Of a stretch of DNA of 5,809 nucleotides, positions 1 through 5,809 are shown piece by piece. Origin of the DNA: Gammaproteobacteria bacterium (GTDB taxonomy: Bacteria; Pseudomonadota; Gammaproteobacteria; UBA6429; Thiohalophilaceae); contig JAOUOK010000134.1 in assembly GCA_029880425.1 (NCBI GenBank), positions 1-5,809 on the forward strand, written 5' to 3'. The notes under the pieces were generated by a model. It did not search any database and was not told where the DNA came from. It saw only the letters and a list, made by a program, of their open reading frames with translations. A program made the position numbers and the translations under genes. Position 1 is the stretch's first letter. The number at the start of each line of letters is the position of its first letter.

Positions 1-1
1 C

Positions 2-838
2 GATCGGCGCTTAATCGGACACCGAATTCGGACCTTAAAAAGTCGGCTGGAAAAAGTACAACGGCAACGTGAGCAGGGTCGTCGGGCACGTAAAAAAGCC
101 GATGTACCTACGATTTCATTAGTCGGCTATACCAACGCGGGTAAATCGACATTATTTAATAGTTTAACCAATGCCGAGGTTTATGCGGCCGATCAACTTT
201 TTGCCACACTGGATCCAACTCTCAGAAGAGTCAAGTTACCTGCCGGTTTCCCGGTGGTACTCGCGGATACGGTTGGATTTATTCGCCAGTTGCCCCATGA
301 CCTGGTTGCGGCATTCCGCTCGACGCTAAAAGAAACCCAGGATGCTGACTTATTGCTTCACGTGGTGGATGCATCCTGCGATGAACGTGACAGCAATATA
401 GAGCAAGTGAACAAGGTACTCGATGAAATTGGCGCCGATGACAGGCCGCAACTCATGGTATTTAACAAGATTGATTTACTTGAAGATGTCACCCCGCGTA
501 TAGACAGGGATGAGGCCGGTGTGCCGATCCGAGTCTGGGTCTCAGCATTAACCGGTGAAGGGCTGGAATTAGTTTATGAAGCCATCGCGGAACGGGCAAC
601 TTCAGACATGATTCACCGTATTCTTTCTCTCCCTGCCAGTGCCGGAAAATTACATGCCCGCTTATTTGAAACCGGCTCAGTTAACCAGGATGAAATACAG
701 GAACAAGGTGGCTGGACGATGGATGTCACACTGAGACGTGCGGATTGGGATAGTTTGGTCAAATATGAAGCGATTGATCAGTATATCATTGAGAATGAAG
801 CCCCCCTCCAGCTTGCGGCAGAAGCCCAAGCCCAATAG
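2..838 (+). CDS. hflX: GTPase HflX, 5'-truncated by window edge
   Basis: HflX is a ribosome-associated GTPase of the Obg-HflX group, known in other bacteria to bind 50S subunits and split ribosomes stalled under stress. The reading frame is open from the left edge, so the start and roughly the first 150 residues (most of the N-terminal HflX domain) lie outside. The visible 278 residues begin with a basic, coiled-coil-like linker (about 10-37). The complete G domain follows: G1 GYTNAGKST (42-50), switch I FATLDPT (67-73), G3 DTVGF (89-93), G4 NKID (155-158) and G5 SALTG (181-185). A short C-terminal domain of about 80 residues ends at TAG 836-838. The GTG at 254 lies inside the G domain just before G3 and is not the real start. 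All nucleotide-binding motifs are intact. In many relatives hfq precedes this gene, but that region is not visible here. Confidence 0.96.
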   Translation, partial: DRRLIGHRIRTLKSRLEKVQRQREQGRRARKKADVPTISLVGYTNAGKSTLFNSLTNAEVYAADQLFATLDPTLRRVKLPAGFPVVLADTVGFIRQLPHDLVAAFRSTLKETQDADLLLHVVDASCDERDSNIEQVNKVLDEIGADDRPQLMVFNKIDLLEDVTPRIDRDEAGVPIRVWVSALTGEGLELVYEAIAERATSDMIHRILSLPASAGKLHARLFETGSVNQDEIQEQGGWTMDVTLRRADWDSLVKYEAIDQYIIENEAPLQLAAEAQAQ

Positions 839-876
839 AATGTCACCCTTTGTGTGTGATCAACAATTAACTTAAT

Positions 877-903
877 TTGAAGCTAAAAGATGAGACGTAT
901 AAT
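877..903 (+). promoter_or_regulatory. candidate sigma70-type promoter upstream of hflK
   Basis: A perfect TATAAT lies at 898-903, with TTGAAG (4 of 6 matches to TTGACA) at 877-882 and a 15-base spacer, which is shorter than the usual 17. Transcription would start near 910, downstream of the in-frame ATGs at 890 and 902. It would therefore favour translation of hflK from the ATG at 947. The short spacer and the chance of TATAAT occurring in an AT-rich gap make this a weak call. hflK may simply be read through from hflX. Confidence 0.35.
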
Positions 904-946
904 GTCGAAAGAAGAAGTTGAAAAAATAACAGCTCCTGACCAGAAA

Positions 947-2107
947 ATGGCATGGAATGAGCCCGGTGGTTCAGGTAATAAAGATCCCTGGGGTAATAAA
1001 AACAACCAGGATGGTCCGCCTGATCTTGATGAAGTATTCAAAAAACTCAATGAAAAAGTCACCAGCCTGTTTGGCGGTAAAGGTGGTCGTTCTGGTGGTG
1101 GCAGTGGCTCTTCCAGTGGCTCAAAAGGGGTTGGTTTTATCGCGTTGATCATAGTTGTACTTTGGGGCCTGTCGGGTATTTATATCATCGATGAAGGTCG
1201 GCAAGGTGTTGTATTACGCGTAGGTGCATTTGACCGTATTACTGAACCGGGTCCACATTGGTATCCACGCTTTATTGAAAAAGTTGAAATTGTCGATGTT
1301 GACCGTGTGCGTAGTCTTAACATTGGTGCAACTTCACATGAATCATTGATGCTGACCAAAGATGAAAATATTGTTGATATTCAGTTTGCTGTTCAATACA
1401 AAGTGAGCAATGCCAAGGATTATGTTTTCAATGTCAGGGAACCTGATACAACGTTACGCCAGGTAACTGAAACTGCCATGCGTGAAATCGTAGGTAAAAA
1501 TAACATGGACTTTGTTATTAAAGATGGCCGTGTCCAGGTTGCATCGGGGACTAAAGAGTTAATGCAAAATATTCTGGATGGTTATAAAACAGGTTTGATT
1601 GTAACTAATGTAAATATGCAAAATGCACAGCCACCTGAACAGGTGCAACATGCATTTAGTGATGCGGTTAAAGCACGAGAAGATAAGGAGCGTTTGGTAA
1701 ATGAAGCAGAGGCATACTCTAACGACATTTTACCAAGAGCCCGTGGTAAAGCTGCACGTATGGGGCAGGAGGCCGTCGCTTACCGTGACCAGGTGATTGC
1801 CAGGGCAAATGGTGAAACTCAACGTTTCCTTAAAGTATTAACTGAGTATAAGAAAGCACCTGCTGTTACCCGTGATCGTCTCTATTTAGATGCAATGGAA
1901 TCAGTTTTAAGTCGTAGTAACAAAGTTATGGTTGATGTGAAAAAAGGTAATAACCTGATGTACCTGCCGTTAGATCGTTTGCAATCACGCCAGGGTTCTT
2001 CCATCACTTCAGATGACCTGGAACAAATTAAACAATCATTACCAGGTCCATTAGATAATAGTTCATCACGTTCACGTGATTCATTACGTGACCGGGAGGG
2101 TCGTTAA
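947..2107 (+). CDS. hflK: HflK, SPFH-domain subunit of the FtsH-regulating HflKC complex
   Basis: HflK is an inner-membrane protein that assembles with HflC into a large periplasmic cage around the FtsH protease and limits its access to membrane substrates. From the ATG at 947 the protein has 386 residues, against 419 in E. coli. Residues 1-16 (MAWNEPGG ... DPWG) match the usual HflK N-terminus, followed by PPDLDEVF (24-31) and a Gly/Ser-rich stretch (about 43-60). One transmembrane segment spans about 62-81. The SPFH/band 7 domain starts near 82. The AQPPEQV motif (227-233) leads into a long charged helix rich in Ala, Glu and Arg (about 238-293), then TRDRLYLDAME (308-318) and a polar tail. 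I chose 947 by family homology. In-frame ATGs at 890 and 902 would add 19 or 15 residues, and 902 has a weak GAG seven bases upstream, whereas 947 has no clear ribosome binding site. The gene ends 2 bases before hflC, so the two are surely co-transcribed. Confidence 0.95.
   Translation: MAWNEPGGSGNKDPWGNKNNQDGPPDLDEVFKKLNEKVTSLFGGKGGRSGGGSGSSSGSKGVGFIALIIVVLWGLSGIYIIDEGRQGVVLRVGAFDRITEPGPHWYPRFIEKVEIVDVDRVRSLNIGATSHESLMLTKDENIVDIQFAVQYKVSNAKDYVFNVREPDTTLRQVTETAMREIVGKNNMDFVIKDGRVQVASGTKELMQNILDGYKTGLIVTNVNMQNAQPPEQVQHAFSDAVKAREDKERLVNEAEAYSNDILPRARGKAARMGQEAVAYRDQVIARANGETQRFLKVLTEYKKAPAVTRDRLYLDAMESVLSRSNKVMVDVKKGNNLMYLPLDRLQSRQGSSITSDDLEQIKQSLPGPLDNSSSRSRDSLRDREGR
2094..2100 (+). promoter_or_regulatory. 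strong Shine-Dalgarno of hflC, inside the hflK 3' end
   Basis: GGGAGGG lies 9 bases before the hflC ATG at 2110 and is encoded within the last codons of hflK (…DREGR). It fixes the hflC start. It is the strongest ribosome binding site in the window and suggests coupled, efficient translation of the two cage subunits. Confidence 0.75.
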
Positions 2108-2109
2108 TC

Positions 2110-2976
2110 ATGTTTGATATGAAAACTTCAGGTTTAATAGCTGCCGTTATTATTTTAGTCGGTGGATTAATGTCAATTTTTATTGTTGATGAACGTGAGC
2201 TGGTTTTAAAATTTCGCTTAGGTGAAATCGTTAAGTCAGATTATGAAGCAGGTATTTATTTTAAAATACCGCTGGTTAATAATATTAAAAAGTTTGATAA
2301 ACGTATTCTTACTCTGGATGCGCGTCCAGCAATTTACCTTACAAAAGAAAAGAAAAACGTTAACGTTGATTTCTTTGTTAAGTGGCGTATTAGCAATGTA
2401 GAAACGTTCTATAAATCTATGTCAGGCGGCAATGAACGTATTGCAGCTGAACGTTTATATACCGTTGTAAACGATGGTTTACGTGACCAGTTTAGTAAGC
2501 GGACAATCAAAGAAGTAATCGCTGGCGAACGTGAAAAACTCATGGATGAAAGCTTAATAGTTGCAAATGAACAAGTGGGTAAGTTTGGTATTAAACTTGT
2601 TGATGTGCGTGTTAAACGAATTGATTTTAGCCAGGATATCAGTAACTCTGTTTATCGTCGTATGGAAGCGGAACGTACCCGGGTTGCTAAAGACTATCGT
2701 TCGCGTGGTGCTGAAGCAGCAGAAAAAATTCGTGCTGATGCCGATCGTCAACGGACTGTTACTCTAGCAAACGCTTATAGAGATGCAGAAAAAATACGTG
2801 GTGATGGTGATGGTAAGTCAGCTGAAATTTATGCAAAAGCTTACAATAAAGACCGTGAGTTCTATTCTTTTTATCGTAGCTTAACAGCATATAAAAATTC
2901 ATTTGATAATCAAAGTGACATCTTGGTTATTGATCCGAGTTCAGAGTTTTTCAAGTACTTTAAAAAATCGAAATAA
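2110..2976 (+). CDS. hflC: HflC, SPFH-domain partner of HflK
   Basis: HflC is the second subunit of the HflKC cage that modulates FtsH at the inner membrane. The 288-residue product has a single N-terminal transmembrane segment (about 7-26), with very little in front of it, unlike HflK. The SPFH/band 7 domain covers about 27-190 and includes GIYFKIPLV (48-56), TKEKKNVNVD (78-87) and KWRIS (91-95), all close to HflC of other Gammaproteobacteria. A long charged helical region (about 183-245, with repeated AEAAEKIRADADR-like stretches) precedes the conserved FYSFYRSLTAY (251-261) and an acidic-to-basic tail, SSEFFKYFKKSK. E. coli HflC has 334 residues. The difference is mostly an insertion of about 40 residues before the GI(E/K)(V/L)VDVR(I/V)K motif, which is absent here around 150-158. 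The start at 2110 is supported by a strong Shine-Dalgarno. No frameshift or missing core segment is visible. Confidence 0.96.
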   Translation: MFDMKTSGLIAAVIILVGGLMSIFIVDERELVLKFRLGEIVKSDYEAGIYFKIPLVNNIKKFDKRILTLDARPAIYLTKEKKNVNVDFFVKWRISNVETFYKSMSGGNERIAAERLYTVVNDGLRDQFSKRTIKEVIAGEREKLMDESLIVANEQVGKFGIKLVDVRVKRIDFSQDISNSVYRRMEAERTRVAKDYRSRGAEAAEKIRADADRQRTVTLANAYRDAEKIRGDGDGKSAEIYAKAYNKDREFYSFYRSLTAYKNSFDNQSDILVIDPSSEFFKYFKKSK

Positions 2977-2989
2977 GAAATAATAATCG

Positions 2990-3178
2990 ATGTGGGATTC
3001 ATTATGGATAGCATTGGGTTTGGTCTTGGTAATAGAGGGTTTATTACCTTCACTTAACCCAAAAGCTTTTAAGCAGACTATGAGTACTATACGTGAGCTT
3101 GATGAAGGTACGCTGCGCATAATGGGATTAATTAGTATGACAATAGGCGCAACTATCGTTTATTTTCTGACGCAATAA
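2990..3178 (+). CDS. yjeT: DUF2065 family small membrane protein (YjeT-like)
   Basis: This 62-residue protein resembles E. coli YjeT and other DUF2065 members, whose function is unknown. Two hydrophobic segments are visible: one at about 4-20 running into the family hallmark V(I/L)EGLxP, here VIEGLLPSLNPKAFKQ (14-29), and one at about 43-60. The short loop between them holds KAFKQTMSTIRELDEGTLR, close to the KAWKKMISAM…LR loop of YjeT. A two-pass inner-membrane protein is therefore likely. It lies 13 bases after hflC and 28 before hisZ, the usual family position between hflC and hisZ or purA, so it is probably part of the same transcript. No convincing Shine-Dalgarno precedes the ATG (upstream sequence is A/T-rich). 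The start is supported by family length and by MW-type N-termini in relatives. A role with HflKC is only a guess from gene order. Confidence 0.88.
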   Translation: MWDSLWIALGLVLVIEGLLPSLNPKAFKQTMSTIRELDEGTLRIMGLISMTIGATIVYFLTQ

Positions 3179-3206
3179 ATTAGCTTTAGTAATTAATATA
3201 AATAAT

Positions 3207-4388
3207 ATGAATAAAACTGATCGTTGGTTGTTACCCGAGGGAATTGAAGAAGTCTTGCCAGAGCAGGCGCAAAGACTGGAACAGTTACGTCGACAATTAT
3301 TAGATACTTATGAAAGCTGGGGTTACGATCTTGTGATGCCACCTTTTATTGAATACCTGGAATCACTTTTAACCGGCACGGGTAATGATTTAGACCTGCA
3401 AACGTTTAAGTTAACCGATCAGTTAACCGGCCGCTTGATGGGTGTTCGTGCAGATATGACACCCCAGGTGGCACGTATTGATGCACACCAGCTGAAAAAA
3501 GATACACCGACACGTTTATGTTATATGGGTACAGTTTTACATACCCGTAGCGATGGTTTTGCCGGTTCACGCAGCCCGTTACAGGTGGGAGCTGAACTTT
3601 ATGGTCATGCGGGTATTGAAAGTGATGTTGAAGTCATAACGTTAATGTTAGAAACACTGGCATTGGCGGGGGTTGATAGCCCGTTTATTGATCTTGGTCA
3701 TGTAGGTATCTATCGTGAACTGGTAAAACAGGCAGGCCTGGATAAAGAACAGGAAGCCACGTTATTTGATAGTTTACAACGTAAGGCAAATACAGAAATT
3801 ACTGCTTATTTAAAAGAGTGGAAACTGGATAAAGAAATTGGAAATGCTATAAGTACGCTGACCCGTTTAAATGGTGATGAAACAATTTTAGCTGAAGCAA
3901 AAAATGTACTAAAAAATGCAGGTAAAGGTGTATTAAGTGCCCTGGATGAATTAACCAATATTGCAGCTTCACTAAAACAACGTCTGCCAGGTATTCAAAT
4001 TCATTATGATTTAGCCGAGTTACGTGGTTATCATTATCACACAGGTACAGTCTTTGCTGCATATGTCGCCGGACGCGGACAGGCAATTGCTTTAGGTGGC
4101 CGCTATGATGATATTGGTGAGGTCTTTGGTCGGGCACGTCCGGCAACGGGTTTTAGCACTGATCTAAAAACATTACTTTCATTATTGCCACATAAAAACA
4201 ATCAGCTTGCAGCAATTTTTGCACCCGCGGACAATGATGCCGGTTTGCAGCAAAAGATTACTGAGTTACGTCAGCAAGGTGAGAAAGTAATTTGTGCCTT
4301 ACCCGGTCAAAAGGGTGGAGCTAAAGAAATGTTATGTGATCGCCAGTTAGAAAAAAATGCTTCAGGTTGGCAAGTTAAAGATTTATAA
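3207..4388 (+). CDS. hisZ: ATP phosphoribosyltransferase regulatory subunit HisZ
   Basis: HisZ is a paralogue of histidyl-tRNA synthetase that does not charge tRNA. It forms a cytoplasmic complex with short-form HisG, which catalyses ATP + PRPP to phosphoribosyl-ATP, the first step of histidine synthesis, and is required for activity and histidine feedback. The 393-residue length is usual for the family. The class II synthetase-like fold is seen in WLLPEGIEEVLPEQA (7-21), MGVRADMTPQVAR (78-90), the motif-2-like YMGTVLHTR (106-114), the histidine-A-like ELRGYHYHTGTVF (271-283), GGRYDDIGEVFG (297-308) and the motif-3-like RPATGFSTDL (311-320). The C-terminal anticodon-binding domain of true HisRS is absent: after residue 325 only about 70 residues remain. 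That and the hflC…purA neighbourhood favour HisZ over HisS. The start ATG has no Shine-Dalgarno, only an A/T-rich leader, but the N-terminus aligns with the family. A short hisG should exist elsewhere in the genome. Confidence 0.94.
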   Translation: MNKTDRWLLPEGIEEVLPEQAQRLEQLRRQLLDTYESWGYDLVMPPFIEYLESLLTGTGNDLDLQTFKLTDQLTGRLMGVRADMTPQVARIDAHQLKKDTPTRLCYMGTVLHTRSDGFAGSRSPLQVGAELYGHAGIESDVEVITLMLETLALAGVDSPFIDLGHVGIYRELVKQAGLDKEQEATLFDSLQRKANTEITAYLKEWKLDKEIGNAISTLTRLNGDETILAEAKNVLKNAGKGVLSALDELTNIAASLKQRLPGIQIHYDLAELRGYHYHTGTVFAAYVAGRGQAIALGGRYDDIGEVFGRARPATGFSTDLKTLLSLLPHKNNQLAAIFAPADNDAGLQQKITELRQQGEKVICALPGQKGGAKEMLCDRQLEKNASGWQVKDL

Positions 4389-4397
4389 ATTTAAATA

Positions 4398-5721
<1,324 letters not shown>

Positions 5722-5734
5722 CAGTTTATATTAA

Positions 5735-5776
5735 TTTACAAAAAAAACCTGTTTTAAACAGGTTTTTTTTTGTAAA
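5735..5776 (+). terminator. intrinsic terminator after purA, likely bidirectional
   Basis: The inverted repeat CCTGTTT (5748-5754) / AAACAGG (5756-5762) is flanked by A8 (5740-5747) and T9 (5763-5771). The A and T tracts can pair and extend the stem, and TTTAC (5735-5739) against GTAAA (5772-5776) lengthens it further past one bulged T. The apical loop is very tight, so the top one or two pairs probably open. The T tract serves as the U-run for rightward transcripts. The A tract would do the same for leftward transcripts arriving from a gene beyond the window. It starts 14 bases after the purA stop. Confidence 0.9.
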
Positions 5777-5787
5777 ACAGGTTTTTT
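5774..5787 (+). repeat. second copy of the terminator 3' arm and T tract
   Basis: AAAACAGGTTTTTT at 5774-5787 repeats the descending arm and T tract of the preceding hairpin (AAACAGGTTTTTT at 5756-5768), 19 bases further on. The single CCTGTTT arm at 5748-5754 can pair with either copy, the second pairing enclosing a loop of about 20 bases. This may act as a back-up terminator or be a leftover of a local duplication. Confidence 0.7.
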
Positions 5788-5809
5788 AATTATATATTAA
5801 ATTCTAAAG

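Noticed and set aside
957..1148. Second + strand open frame overlapping the start of hflK
   Set aside because: It is a frame-shifted reading of the hflK linker and membrane segment, with no family resemblance. The hflK frame carries the conserved motifs.
883..1152. Open frame of 89 codons on the - strand, Pro-rich N-terminus
   Set aside because: It is the antisense shadow of the Gly/Ser-rich start of hflK. The Pro runs are simply complementary to Gly codons, and no ribosome binding site or family resemblance is visible.
3179..3206. AT-rich gap before hisZ with a TATAAA-like box (3197-3202)
   Set aside because: No -35 element lies at a proper distance, and the whole gap is A/T. A promoter cannot be told from background.
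3847..4146. Open frame of 99 codons on the - strand inside hisZ
   Set aside because: The His- and Leu-rich translation has no recognisable motif, and it lies wholly within a well-supported conserved gene.
3207..4388. Possibility that this gene is hisS (histidyl-tRNA synthetase)
   Set aside because: The product stops about 70 residues after the motif-3-like region, so there is no anticodon-binding domain. The length and neighbourhood fit HisZ.

Overview
The window reads as an ordinary chromosomal housekeeping segment from a gammaproteobacterium. Every gene lies on the + strand, in the order hflX (5'-truncated) - hflK - hflC - yjeT-like DUF2065 gene - hisZ - purA, and the segment ends in a strong intrinsic terminator. 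This order is typical of non-enteric Gammaproteobacteria such as Pseudomonas and its relatives. The presence of hisZ argues against Enterobacteriaceae, which use a long HisG and have no HisZ. I cannot name the genus from the sequence alone.

Layout: 2-838 is the C-terminal two thirds of the ribosome-associated GTPase HflX, open at the left edge. A 108-base gap (839-946) follows and holds a candidate promoter and an ambiguous hflK start. hflK (947-2107) and hflC (2110-2976) are only 2 bases apart. A 62-codon membrane protein gene of the DUF2065/YjeT family (2990-3178) follows after 13 bases, then hisZ (3207-4388) after 28 bases and purA (4411-5721) after 22 bases. The last 88 bases hold a terminator whose 3' arm is present twice. 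Apart from the 108-base gap and this tail, the window is almost entirely coding. I see no tRNA, rRNA, mobile element or CRISPR array.

How the genes work together: HflK and HflC are the two SPFH subunits of the membrane cage that surrounds and restrains the FtsH protease. The small DUF2065 protein is a usual neighbour of unknown function. HisZ is the catalytically inactive HisRS-like partner that short-form HisG needs for the first step of histidine synthesis, so a short hisG is expected elsewhere in the genome. PurA commits IMP to AMP synthesis. HisZ and PurA both concern purine nucleotide use, since HisG consumes ATP and the histidine pathway returns AICAR to purine synthesis. Their link to hflKC is positional only.

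I found no undescribed system. The points worth a second look are modest: the hflK start and an overlapping TATAAT box, the duplicated half-terminator after purA, a drop in G+C after hflX, and the lack of Shine-Dalgarno sequences at several starts.
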